A DNA stretch of 64,000 bases from Sulfuritalea sp. GTDB taxonomy: Bacteria > Pseudomonadota > Gammaproteobacteria > Burkholderiales > Rhodocyclaceae. Positions 10,459 to 21,099 of this stretch are shown piece after piece; within the stretch, counting starts at the first letter, position 1, and every line of letters starts with the position of its first letter. The stretch spans positions 124,001 to 188,000 of the forward strand of contig JADJVS010000015.1 in the NCBI GenBank assembly GCA_016710465.1, written 5' to 3'. The notes below the pieces were generated by a model that saw nothing but the letters and a program-made list of their open reading frames with translations, was not told the origin of the DNA and did no database searches. A program made the position numbers and the translations under genes.

Positions 10459-11136
10459 ATGAACTTCCCCGACGCCCTGTTCCCGCAGGCATGGGCGATC
10501 GGGGCTTTTGTGCCGTTGTTTGCCACCTGGCTGTGGTGCCTGCGCGGCGCGCCCTGGCGAGACCTGGCCGACTCCGGCCGGTTGAACGTCTGGCTGGGGA
10601 CCACCGTCCTGCTGATTCTGGTCTGGAGCATGAAGGCCGGCGTCAAACCCGGCCTCGACATGCATCTCCTGGGGGCGACGATGTTCACCCTGATGTTCGG
10701 CCCCCGGCTGGCGATTCTCGGCCTTTCGCTGGTCCTGGCCGGCGTCACGCTGAACAACGGGCTGCTGGGCCGCGAAGGGTGGGAGGCCTACGCCCTGAAT
10801 GCGCTGGCGCTGGCTGTGTTTCCGGCGCTCCTGGCCGATGCGATCCGGCGTGTGGTCGATCGTTGCTTGCCCGGCAATTTTTTTATCTATGTCTTCGTCA
10901 CCGCGTTCTTTGGTGCCGCCATTACCGCGATGGCCAGCGGCGTTCTCGCCTGCGGCCTGCTCTGGCTGGCCGGCGTGTATCCGGCGCCGACTTTGCTTGA
11001 CGACCATCTGCCCTACTATTTCCTGCTCGGTTTTGCCGAGGCCTGGCTCAACGGCGCGTTGATCACCCTGATGGTGGTCTATTCCCCGCGTTGGGTGGCA
11101 AGCTTCGACGACCGACGCTATCTCTTGCACAAGTAA
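10459..11136 (+). CDS. CbiM-like ECF transporter permease-family membrane protein
   Basis: A 225-residue, very hydrophobic protein with about six membrane segments. The region DMHLLGATMFTLMFGPRLAI resembles the HLLGA-type motif of the CbiM/NikM substrate-binding permeases of energy-coupling factor transporters. No ECF T component or ATPase gene lies near it. It begins 3 bp after etfA, without its own clear ribosome binding site, so it is probably translated by coupling. An acyl-CoA dehydrogenase follows 15 bp later. Its place inside an electron-transfer operon is unexplained: it may import a cofactor precursor or metal, or have lost transport function. Family membership is moderately sure; substrate is unknown. 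Confidence 0.75.
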   Translation: MNFPDALFPQAWAIGAFVPLFATWLWCLRGAPWRDLADSGRLNVWLGTTVLLILVWSMKAGVKPGLDMHLLGATMFTLMFGPRLAILGLSLVLAGVTLNNGLLGREGWEAYALNALALAVFPALLADAIRRVVDRCLPGNFFIYVFVTAFFGAAITAMASGVLACGLLWLAGVYPAPTLLDDHLPYYFLLGFAEAWLNGALITLMVVYSPRWVASFDDRRYLLHK

Positions 11137-11151
11137 ATCTGGAGTGAAACC

Positions 11152-12942
11152 ATGAGTTCCTATGTTGCCCCGCTGAAGGACATGATGTTCGTATTGACCG
11201 AGCTGGCCGGCCTGGACAAGGTCGCCGCTCTGCCCGGTTATGAGGAAGCGACGACCGACGTGGTTGAAGCCATCCTTGACGAGTCCGCCAGGTTCACCGG
11301 TGGCGTGCTGGCGCCCTTGAACTGGAGTGGCGATCAGGAAGGGGCAAGGTGGGCGGACATGGCCGTCACCATGCCCAGCGGGTTCAAGGAGGCCTACGCG
11401 CGATTCGTCGACAATGGGTGGAATGCCCTCGGCGGAAATCCCGAGCACGGTGGCCAGGGCCTGCCGAAGGTCGTTTCGGCGGCGGTTCAGGAGATGTGGA
11501 AGTCCGCCAACATGTCGTTCTCGCTGTGTCCGCTGCTGACCCTGGGCGCCATCGAGGCGCTGGAACTGGCCGGCACCGAGGCGCAGAAGGCGATGTACCT
11601 GCCCAACATGGTATCCGGCAAATGGACCGGCACCATGAACATCACCGAGCCGCAGGCCGGTTCCGATCTCGCCGCGATCCGCTCGCGCGCGGTGCCCCAG
11701 GGCGACGGCACCTACCGAATTTTCGGCCAGAAGATATTCATCACCTACGGCGACCACGACATGGCGGAGAACACCATCCACCTGGTGCTGGCCCGCACGC
11801 CCGATGCGCCCGAGGGCGTCAAGGGCATTTCGCTGTTCGTCGTGCCGAAATTCCTGGTCAACGCGGACGGCACATTGGGTCCGCGCAACGATGTCCATTG
11901 CGTGTCGATCGAACACAAGCTGGGCATCCATGCCAGCCCGACCTGCGTCATGGTCCATGGCGACAACGGCGGCTCCATCGGCACCCTGGTCGGCAAGGAA
12001 AACGAAGGCCTCAAGTACATGTTCGTCATGATGAACGCGGCGCGCTTCGCCGTCGGCCTGGAGGGACTGGCGATTTCGGAGCGCGCCTACCAGCATGCCG
12101 TGACCTACGCCCGCGATCGCGTGCAGGGCCGGGCCATTGAAGGCTCGCCGGCGCCGGTGGCGATCATCCGCCATCCCGACATCCGCCGCATGCTGATGCT
12201 GATGCGTTCGCATACCGAAGCCATGCGTGCCCTGGCCTATGCCGTGGCCGCGGCGCACGACGCCGCCGCGCGCCACCCCGACGCCGCGCAGCGGGCGCAA
12301 AACCAGGCCTTTGTCGATCTGATGATTCCGGTGGTCAAGGGCTGGAGCACGGAGACCGGCAACGCCATGAGCTATCTTGGCGTGCAGGTGCACGGCGGCA
12401 TGGGCTTCGTCGAAGAGACGGGGGCGGCGCAGTTCATGCGCGATGCTCGCATCACCACGATTTACGAGGGCACCACCGGCATTCAGGCCAATGACCTGAT
12501 GGGCCGCAAGATTGCTCGCGAGGGCGGGGCCACGGTCAAGTCGGTGATCGCCATGATGCGGGAGACGCAGGGGCAAGCGGCCGCCCAGCCGGGTCCGGCA
12601 TTCGCCGCCATTGCTGCCGCGCTCGATGGCGGCATCGATGCCGTGTCCCAGGCGACCGACCATATCGTCGCCCACTACGGCAAGGATGTGCGTTCCGTCG
12701 CCGCCGGCGCGGTACCCTTTCTTCAGTTGATGGGCAATGTCGCCGGCGGCTGGATGATGGCCCGCGCCGCCCTGGTTGCCCAGGGCAGGATTGACGCTGG
12801 CGACGCCGATCCCTTCTATCCGGCGAAGATCACCACGGCCCGTTTTTTTGCCGATCACGTCATGGCCATGGCGCCGGGTTTGGCCAGGGAAGTGATTCAG
12901 GGCGGAGCCAGCACGCTGGAACTCGACGAGGCCTTGTTCTGA
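11152..12942 (+). CDS. Acyl-CoA dehydrogenase, ~595-residue subfamily
   Basis: A 596-residue acyl-CoA dehydrogenase with the extended C-terminal domain seen in the group that includes DmdC and long-chain enzymes. Visible signatures are TMNITEPQAGSDLA (FAD/substrate loop), VHGGMGFVEETG and IYEGTTGIQ. The start has GGAG upstream and matches the family N-terminus (MSSYVAPLKDM). It is the last gene of the etfBA operon, so donor and acceptor are made together. It is clearly similar in its C-terminal half to the truncated enzyme at the window start, which makes two paralogues within 12 kb. Substrate range cannot be set from sequence alone. Confidence 0.95.
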   Translation: MSSYVAPLKDMMFVLTELAGLDKVAALPGYEEATTDVVEAILDESARFTGGVLAPLNWSGDQEGARWADMAVTMPSGFKEAYARFVDNGWNALGGNPEHGGQGLPKVVSAAVQEMWKSANMSFSLCPLLTLGAIEALELAGTEAQKAMYLPNMVSGKWTGTMNITEPQAGSDLAAIRSRAVPQGDGTYRIFGQKIFITYGDHDMAENTIHLVLARTPDAPEGVKGISLFVVPKFLVNADGTLGPRNDVHCVSIEHKLGIHASPTCVMVHGDNGGSIGTLVGKENEGLKYMFVMMNAARFAVGLEGLAISERAYQHAVTYARDRVQGRAIEGSPAPVAIIRHPDIRRMLMLMRSHTEAMRALAYAVAAAHDAAARHPDAAQRAQNQAFVDLMIPVVKGWSTETGNAMSYLGVQVHGGMGFVEETGAAQFMRDARITTIYEGTTGIQANDLMGRKIAREGGATVKSVIAMMRETQGQAAAQPGPAFAAIAAALDGGIDAVSQATDHIVAHYGKDVRSVAAGAVPFLQLMGNVAGGWMMARAALVAQGRIDAGDADPFYPAKITTARFFADHVMAMAPGLAREVIQGGASTLELDEALF

Positions 12943-12973
12943 TCGGCGGCCGACCCGGTCGCCGCGGGCGTGG

Positions 12974-15397
12974 TCAGGCCGGGTTTTGCGCGATGTGGCG
13001 CCGTAGCGCGGTGCAAAGCGCCTGCAGTTCGATTTCTGTCGTGGAGAATTCGCTGGCGGTGACCTTGCCCTCGCGACATGCCGCTTGCAGCCTGGTGGCG
13101 GCCGATTGCAGGGGGCGGGCGCCAAAGTTTGCCGCCAGGCCCTTGTAGGTGTGGGCCAGTCGTCCCAGGACTTCAAGGTCGCCCGCGTTTGCCGCCGTGC
13201 GCATTTGGTCCAGGTCGCCCGGCACAAGATCCAGAAATTCCTGGGCGATGATGGATACGATCTCGCCATCGGCCTTGGTCAGCGCCGTGGCGTAGTCGAA
13301 ACCCGATTCGACGGGCGTGGCGGCGGGCGTGGATCCGCCGGCGAACCCATCGAGCATCTGCCGAGGTGCCACGGGGTCGGTCGGCCTGGTGTTATCCCCA
13401 CTCATGCCGGCATCGTCTCCGTGTTGTTGCGCGCGGACCACGACATCAGCCTCGGGCAATCCGGTGGCAATGCCCGGCTCGACCAGCGGCAAGGTGACGT
13501 GGAAGCTGCTGCCCTGGCCTGGTGAACTCTCCACGGATATCTTGCCTCCCATCAGGCCGACCAGACGGCTGCATATGGCAAGGCCCAATCCCGTTCCGCC
13601 GTAGCGGCGGGTAATGGATGCGTCTTCCTGGGCGAAGGGCTCGAATATCAGCGCTTGCCGATCGGCCGGAATGCCGATTCCGCTATCGACGACCACAAGA
13701 TGCAGCATGGTCGATTTCCCGGGGCAGTCGTCAATCCCGGCCTTCACCACGACCTTGCCGTGCTCGGTGAACTTGATGGCATTGCCGACCAGATTCAGGA
13801 GTACCTGCCTCAATCGCAAAGCATCACCGCGGCAGGCTCCCGGCACGTCCGGCGAAATTTCCCCTTGCAGGTCAATACCCTTGTCAGAGGCGCCGGGCGC
13901 CATCAGCTTGACGACGCCCGCGAGCAATTCCCGGATGTCAAAACTGACGTGTTCCAGGCCGATCTTTCCGGCCTCGACCTTGGAGAAATCGAGAATTTCG
14001 TTGATGATCGTCAGCAGGCCGTTTGCCGAATCACGGGCAATGTCGAGAAATTCGCGCTGCTCCGGCTTGAGCTCGTCGTCGAGGACCAGATCGAGCATGC
14101 CCATGATGCCGTTCATCGGAGTGCGTATCTCGTGGCTCATGTTGGCCAGGAAGTCACTCTTGGCGCGGTTGGCGGTTTCGGCCGCATCCTTGGCCATCAG
14201 GGTGGCGCGTTCCAGCGCCTTGCGCTCGGTGATGTCGGATATCGTGCCGACCAGGCCGGCGATCGATCCGTCGGGGCGCGTCAGGGTGGCTTTGTGATAA
14301 ATGCCATCCAGGACCGATCCATTCCGATTGGGAATCTGGGCTTCGTAATCCTGGCGGGACACCGTGCGCAGGAGTTCCCGGTCGCGTTCGTCGTGCGTCA
14401 TGGCGCCTTCGACGGTGAGCAAGTCGAACGCGGTGCGGCCGATATAGTTTGCCCGTTCAATGCCGAAGAACTCCTCGAAGGCCCGGTTCAGCAGGCGGTA
14501 GCGTCGATCTTCGTCCTTGACATACACCGGCAGGGGGATGGCTTCCACCAGTTCCTCGACGAAGTGCAACTGTTCCCGCAGGGTCGCGGTGGCTTCATGC
14601 CGGGCCGTGATGTCGGTGCGGATGGCGACGTATTGATATGGCAGGCCGCTTTCGTCGAGAAAAGGCACGATGGTCGCGGCAACCCAGTAAAGGCGCCCAT
14701 TTTTTGCCCGGTTCTGAATCTCGCCGGACCACACCCTGCCGGCGGATATGCAATCCCACAGCTCGCGAAAGAACTCGGGCGGGTGGTGGCCAGACTTGAC
14801 TATGCGGTGGTTGACGCCATGGAGTTCTTCCCGTGCGTAGCCGCTGATTTCGCAAAACTTGTCGTTGGCATAGATGATGGTGCCGGCGCGATCGGTGATG
14901 CTGACGATGGCGTGCTGGTCGAGGGCGAACTTCTGGTTCTCCAGCGCGCGCTGGGCTTCGCGGATAGCGCGACGGCTTTCGTGGCGATAGTGCACCAGCC
15001 CGCTGATGATTTCGATCAGGTCCTCGAAGTTTTCCGACTGCGCTGCCGGCCGCTCGAATCCTGCCTCTTCCTGCAATGAGTTTGCCGTGGCGCGCAGGCG
15101 GGAAATCGCGTGCTCCTGGCCGGTCAGCGTGGCCTGCAGGCGGTTGTTGGCCGAGGTGAGTTCGACCGAGCTGATTTCCAGGCTGCGCGAGCGCAGCGCC
15201 AGATCGCGATCATGCTGCTCGTAGGTGAGCGAGATCCGTTCGAGCAGGACGCCGATTCCTTCGAGTGTGGCCTTCAACTCGTTCGAGATTCCGTCCTGGC
15301 GTGCGAGCACCGCCGCCTCGTCCAGCACGCGTTGCAGTTGGGTTTCGTCCTCGATGCCCGCATAGCGGCGCATCTGGCGCATCAGGGTCTTGTCCAT
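12974..15397 (-). CDS. Soluble PAS sensor kinase with C-terminal Hpt domain
   Basis: An 807-residue histidine kinase without membrane segments. Residues 1-150 are helical and probably coiled coil. Two PAS domains follow (the first with IIYANDKFCEISGY, the second with PVYVKDEDRRYRLLN), then HisKA with H422 in NMSHEIRTPMNG, and the ATPase domain (NLVGNAIKFTE, DSGIGIPA, GGTGLGLAIC). After a Pro/Gly-rich linker comes an Hpt domain with H749 in LAHTYKGLAANFG. No receiver domain lies between the kinase and Hpt parts, so the relay must pass through a separate receiver protein. It lies 41 bp downstream of the FIST gene on the same strand, and the two very probably form one signalling unit. Confidence 0.9.
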   Translation of the reverse strand: MDKTLMRQMRRYAGIEDETQLQRVLDEAAVLARQDGISNELKATLEGIGVLLERISLTYEQHDRDLALRSRSLEISSVELTSANNRLQATLTGQEHAISRLRATANSLQEEAGFERPAAQSENFEDLIEIISGLVHYRHESRRAIREAQRALENQKFALDQHAIVSITDRAGTIIYANDKFCEISGYAREELHGVNHRIVKSGHHPPEFFRELWDCISAGRVWSGEIQNRAKNGRLYWVAATIVPFLDESGLPYQYVAIRTDITARHEATATLREQLHFVEELVEAIPLPVYVKDEDRRYRLLNRAFEEFFGIERANYIGRTAFDLLTVEGAMTHDERDRELLRTVSRQDYEAQIPNRNGSVLDGIYHKATLTRPDGSIAGLVGTISDITERKALERATLMAKDAAETANRAKSDFLANMSHEIRTPMNGIMGMLDLVLDDELKPEQREFLDIARDSANGLLTIINEILDFSKVEAGKIGLEHVSFDIRELLAGVVKLMAPGASDKGIDLQGEISPDVPGACRGDALRLRQVLLNLVGNAIKFTEHGKVVVKAGIDDCPGKSTMLHLVVVDSGIGIPADRQALIFEPFAQEDASITRRYGGTGLGLAICSRLVGLMGGKISVESSPGQGSSFHVTLPLVEPGIATGLPEADVVVRAQQHGDDAGMSGDNTRPTDPVAPRQMLDGFAGGSTPAATPVESGFDYATALTKADGEIVSIIAQEFLDLVPGDLDQMRTAANAGDLEVLGRLAHTYKGLAANFGARPLQSAATRLQAACREGKVTASEFSTTEIELQALCTALRRHIAQNPA

Positions 15398-15438
15398 GGA
15401 TCGCGGCGCCCGGTTTTCCTTGTCGTGTCGCCTGTGGC

Positions 15439-16581
15439 TCAGTGTTCGATGATCGTGGTGATGGTCATGGTCTGGTTGTGCAGCCGGCTTTGCCCTCCCG
15501 GAGCCAGGGGGCTGATTTCGCCATTGGAATAGAACCCGGCGCGAACCGCATCGCGGCCAAGTACCGACGCCACCGCGTCTACCTCTTCGTCGGTGCGATC
15601 GCCCATCACCAGCTTGCGACCGACGCAGGAAATCAATATCGCCAGGCCGGGATCGTGCCCCTGAGTCATCGCTGCAGCCGCGTTGGCCGCGTTCTCCGCC
15701 CCATCCACCAGCGCATCGGTCGAGGCGTGCATCAGCTTGAGGTAGCCGCCTTCGGTGATATTGCCGGCGAGCGTGAGGCTGCCTTGTTCTTCGCTGATGC
15801 CGAGAATGCTGCGGATCACGCCGGACGCGCCCAGATCATTGCCAAGCATGGCGAACGGAAAAAGCAGGCCGGACGACGGAAGTTGATCCGCATAGTCGCC
15901 GAGGTAGCGCTTGTAGACCCCAAGCGCGGGCTCGCCATCGAGTTCCTGGAGGATGTTGTCCGCGCAGCGGGTGACCTTGCGTGCCGGGCCGAAGGATTCC
16001 CAGCCGCCGAAGGAGCCGTGACCAATTTCAATTCCGTCGCCGGCAAGGCCCAAGGCGACAAGGGCACGGTCGGATACGCCCGACGGACCAAGCGTCCAGG
16101 TCTTCTCAAAGGCGCCGCTGTCCCCGGCGAGCCCGCCCGTGATCGGAATCGATGCGCCGAGGACGTCGCTCATGCCTTCGACCAGCGCGCTGCCGTTGAT
16201 GTCAACACCCTGGCCGAACACCAGCACCAGGCGCAGGTCCGCGGCGTGGATCGACTTCGCGAGACGCTGCCCGGCGGCGCGCGAGTCCGCCATGTCGAGC
16301 AGATCGGTCGTGCCGCTCACGAGTCGGGCACGTTCCAGGCGGATGGCGGTGACCACGGCCTTGCCGTCATCCACTCCGCGCATGGAAATCTCGCCGGCCG
16401 TGGAGCAACCGACGACCGCGACATCCGGAAAGCGCCGGCGCAACTCCGTCGCGAGCCCGTGATGCGAGAAGAAATCGGGTGCGGCGAAAGCCAGCAGCAG
16501 ATTGGGTGCGATCGAATCCAGCGGATCGAGCGCCGATCCGATGGACCGGGGATCCTCAATCGTGATCTGTTTGATTTTCAT
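15439..16581 (-). CDS. FIST domain sensory protein
   Basis: A 380-residue cytoplasmic protein with FIST_N (about 30-215; VVGCSTAGEIS) and FIST_C (about 220-360; EPALGVYKRYLGD, LLFPFAML). FIST domains are predicted small-ligand sensors that occur with two-component and cyclic-di-GMP proteins. The gene is first of a two-gene unit with the PAS-Hpt kinase, so it probably detects a ligand and tunes that kinase. The ATG at 16581 has no obvious Shine-Dalgarno but gives the usual family N-terminus. The ligand is unknown; amino acids were proposed for the family on computational grounds. Confidence 0.9.
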   Translation of the reverse strand: MKIKQITIEDPRSIGSALDPLDSIAPNLLLAFAAPDFFSHHGLATELRRRFPDVAVVGCSTAGEISMRGVDDGKAVVTAIRLERARLVSGTTDLLDMADSRAAGQRLAKSIHAADLRLVLVFGQGVDINGSALVEGMSDVLGASIPITGGLAGDSGAFEKTWTLGPSGVSDRALVALGLAGDGIEIGHGSFGGWESFGPARKVTRCADNILQELDGEPALGVYKRYLGDYADQLPSSGLLFPFAMLGNDLGASGVIRSILGISEEQGSLTLAGNITEGGYLKLMHASTDALVDGAENAANAAAAMTQGHDPGLAILISCVGRKLVMGDRTDEEVDAVASVLGRDAVRAGFYSNGEISPLAPGGQSRLHNQTMTITTIIEH

Positions 16582-16774
16582 GGGTGGCGCGTCGCTCGGT
16601 GGTCAACAGCGTCCCGTTGACCATTTCGATCGGGCGTGCGGGCCGGTCCCGCGATTATTCCAAATCAGACTGGGCGTTGTTTATCCGTGGATTGCGCGAG
16701 AATCCGCGGAAACTACGTAGGCCACGACAGCCTCGTCGCGGCCGGAACGCGGTCGGGAATGCTTCCCCGGTCCA

Positions 16775-18421
16775 CTACATCTGCGCGTAGATCGGTCCTT
16801 CACCCCCCTGAGGCACCACCCAGGTGATGTTTTGCGTCGGATCCTTGATGTCGCAGGTCTTGCAATGCACGCAGTTTTGCGCGTTGATCTGGAGGCGGGC
16901 GTTGTCACCGCCTTCGTCGCGGACGATTTCATAGACACCCGCCGGGCAATAGCGTTGCTCCGGGGCGTCGTAGAGCGCCAGGTTGGTGGCGATCGGAACC
17001 GTTGCGTCCTTGAGCTGCAGGTGGCAGGGCTGGTCTTCTTCGTGATTGGTATTGGACAGAAACACCGAGGAAAGCCGGTCGAAGCTCAGGACGCCGTCGG
17101 GCTTTGGATAGTCGATCCTGGCGCACTGTGCCGCGGGCAACAGGCTTTCGTTGTCGCGCTTGTGGTTGTGCAGCGTCCAAGGCGGTGTCTTGATGCCGAT
17201 CCTGGGCAGGAACCAGTGCTCCACGCCGGTCATCAGTTGGCCAAGCAGCGGGCTCTTCTTGAACCAGAGTTTCCAGTTGCGCGTGCGTTGCAGTTCCTCG
17301 TTGAGCCAGCTCTTTTCGAACAACTCGGGGTAGGCCGTCAGTTCGTCGCGTTCGCGGCCGGCGGCCAGCGCCTCGGCCAAGGCTTCGGCGCAGAGCATGC
17401 CGGACTTGAGCGCGGCGTGGCTGCCCTTGATGCGCGCAGCGTTCATGTAACCGGCATTGCAGCCGACCAGGGCGCCACCGGGGAACACCGTCTTGGGCAG
17501 CGCCTGCGGCGTGCCGTTGTTGATGGCGCGTGCGCCGTAGGCCAGGCGCTTGCCGCCCTCGATGTGCGCCTTGATCGACGGGTGGGTCTTCCAGCGCTGC
17601 ATTTCCTCGTATGGGCTGAGCCAGGGGTTCTTGTAATCGAGGCCGATGACCATGCCCAGGGTAAGCTTGTTGCCCTCCAGGTGGTAAAGAAAACCGCCGC
17701 CGAAGGTATCGCTTTCCATCGGCCAGCCCGAGGTGTGGACGACAAGGCCGGGTTTGGCTTTGGCGGGATCGATCTCCCACAGTTCCTTGATGCCGATGGC
17801 GAAGGTCTGCGTATCCTTGCCCGCGCAGAGGTCGTACTTCGCCAGCAACTGCTTGCCAAGATGGCCGCGCGCGCCTTCGGCGAAGATGGTGTACTTGCCG
17901 AGCAGTTCCATGCCGGGCTGATGGGCTCCGGTGGGCTGGCCGTCGCGGCCGATGCCCATGTCACCGGTGGCGACGCCGCGCACGGCGCCCTTGTCGTCGT
18001 AGAGGATCTCGGCGCCGGCGAAGCCGGGATAGACTTCGACGCCGAGGGCTTCGGCCTGCTCGCCGAGCCAGCGCGCGACGAGGCCGAGGCTGATGATGTA
18101 ATTGCCCTCGTTGTGGAAATTGTCCGGCACCAGCCAGTCGGGGAGGCGAGTGTGACCTTCCACCGTGAGCACCAGAAGATCGTCGCCGGTGACGGGCTGG
18201 CTGAGCGGGGCGCCCTTTTCCTTCCAGTCGGGAATAAGCTCGTTCAGCGCACGCGGATCCATCACCGCGCCGGAGAGGATGTGCGCGCCGATTTCGGACC
18301 CCTTTTCGATCAGGCAGACGTTGATTTCGGGGTTGATCTGCTTGAGGCGGATCGCGGCGGAAAGTCCGGCGGGGCCACCGCCGACGACAACGACATCGAA
18401 CTCCATGGACTCGCGCTGCAT
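16775..18421 (-). CDS. Electron transfer flavoprotein-ubiquinone oxidoreductase
   Basis: A 548-residue ETF dehydrogenase that takes electrons from reduced ETF and reduces ubiquinone at the inner membrane. It has the N-terminal FAD motif VVVGGGPAGLSAAIRL, the family stretch GAHILSGAV, and a C-terminal 4Fe-4S cluster site NCVHCKTCDI followed by the usual ending GGEGPIYAQM. The start at 18421 has GAGGT 5 nt upstream; an ATG five codons later is possible. It is divergent from the thioesterase gene and separate from etfBA, but the products form one chain from acyl-CoA to quinone. Confidence 0.96.
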   Translation of the reverse strand: MQRESMEFDVVVVGGGPAGLSAAIRLKQINPEINVCLIEKGSEIGAHILSGAVMDPRALNELIPDWKEKGAPLSQPVTGDDLLVLTVEGHTRLPDWLVPDNFHNEGNYIISLGLVARWLGEQAEALGVEVYPGFAGAEILYDDKGAVRGVATGDMGIGRDGQPTGAHQPGMELLGKYTIFAEGARGHLGKQLLAKYDLCAGKDTQTFAIGIKELWEIDPAKAKPGLVVHTSGWPMESDTFGGGFLYHLEGNKLTLGMVIGLDYKNPWLSPYEEMQRWKTHPSIKAHIEGGKRLAYGARAINNGTPQALPKTVFPGGALVGCNAGYMNAARIKGSHAALKSGMLCAEALAEALAAGRERDELTAYPELFEKSWLNEELQRTRNWKLWFKKSPLLGQLMTGVEHWFLPRIGIKTPPWTLHNHKRDNESLLPAAQCARIDYPKPDGVLSFDRLSSVFLSNTNHEEDQPCHLQLKDATVPIATNLALYDAPEQRYCPAGVYEIVRDEGGDNARLQINAQNCVHCKTCDIKDPTQNITWVVPQGGEGPIYAQM

Positions 18422-18454
18422 GCTGACCTCGATCGATAGGATTGATCGCGGGAT

Positions 18455-18460
18455 TATAAT
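18455..18460. promoter_or_regulatory. Symmetric -10-like element between ETF-QO and thioesterase genes
   Basis: TATAAT lies within the self-complementary ATTATAAT at 18453-18460, so it can serve as a -10 element in either direction in this 74-bp divergent spacer. No convincing -35 hexamer was found for either side. Confidence 0.3.
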
Positions 18461-18495
18461 CTTGAACCGATCTTCAACTTGACGAATACCGCCTG

Positions 18496-18903
18496 ATGGA
18501 ACACCACCGCAAGCTTGTTTACAGCAACCAAATGCCCATCCGCTGGGGTGATCAGGACGCCATGGGCCATGTCAACAACACCGTCTATTTCCGCTACATG
18601 GAACAGACGCGCATCGAATGGCTGGAGAGCTTCGGCTTCGGTACCTCCGTGACCCAAACCGAGGGGCCGGTGATCGTCAATGCCAGTTGCACCTTCCTGA
18701 TACCCGTCACCTATCCTGGCGTCATCGAGTGCCGGATGTTCTGCGGCCATCCCGGTCGCAGCAGCGTGCCGACCTACTACGAGATGCGCGTCGTCGGCGA
18801 GGAACGGCTCTATGCCGAAGGCGCCGCCAAGCTGGTGTGGATCAACCCCGGCACCGGGAAGTCGATTCCCCTGCCCGAAATGATGCGCGCCGCCTGTCTC
18901 TGA
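18496..18903 (+). CDS. Acyl-CoA thioesterase (hot-dog fold, 4HBT family)
   Basis: A 135-residue single hot-dog domain protein. The signature RWGDQDAMGHVNNTVYFRYMEQTR is the catalytic and CoA-binding region of the 4HBT/YbgC group, with the conserved Asp-x-x-GHVNN-x-x-Y pattern. It hydrolyses acyl-CoA to free acid and CoA. It is 16 bp ahead of acetoacetyl-CoA synthetase on the same strand and divergent from ETF-QO, which places it in acyl-CoA overflow or recycling. The actual substrate (short-chain, hydroxybenzoyl or other) cannot be told from sequence. Confidence 0.88.
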   Translation: MEHHRKLVYSNQMPIRWGDQDAMGHVNNTVYFRYMEQTRIEWLESFGFGTSVTQTEGPVIVNASCTFLIPVTYPGVIECRMFCGHPGRSSVPTYYEMRVVGEERLYAEGAAKLVWINPGTGKSIPLPEMMRAACL

Positions 18904-18919
18904 TTCGCGAGGAACGAGC

Positions 18920-20906
<1,987 letters not shown>

Positions 20907-20908
<2 letters not shown>

Positions 20909-20931
20909 GAGTCGGCGCTGGTCATGCGGCG
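20907..20931 (+). repeat. Dispersed bipartite motif, copy D (aacS 3' end)
   Basis: AGTCGGCGCTG followed by N5 (GTCAT) and GCGGCG, the most degenerate copy. It begins inside the TAA stop codon of aacS and runs into the intergenic region. Confidence 0.55.
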
Positions 20932-21099
20932 AGCTTGCCGCCCGAAGCCTGACTTGTCGGGTCATCGTGTCGCGGTGCGCCCCGCGAGCAGGTGTTGGTG
21001 CGCGGCCGCATCGCGCGTCCTGCCCATATAATCGCGGTTCAAGGCAGGCGGGTGAAGTGAGTTCGCGCGCGTTGGCTGTAAAAAAATGGGAGGAATGTT

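Noticed and set aside
10980..11001. Partial motif match inside the CbiM-like gene (YPAPTLL)
   Set aside because: Only the first block of the bipartite motif fits; the RCGG block is missing at the right spacing.
9325..13269. Very long open frame (1314 codons) on the minus strand opposite etfBA and the acyl-CoA dehydrogenase
   Set aside because: It is an antisense shadow of well-supported plus-strand genes, without recognisable domains; high GC lengthens such frames.
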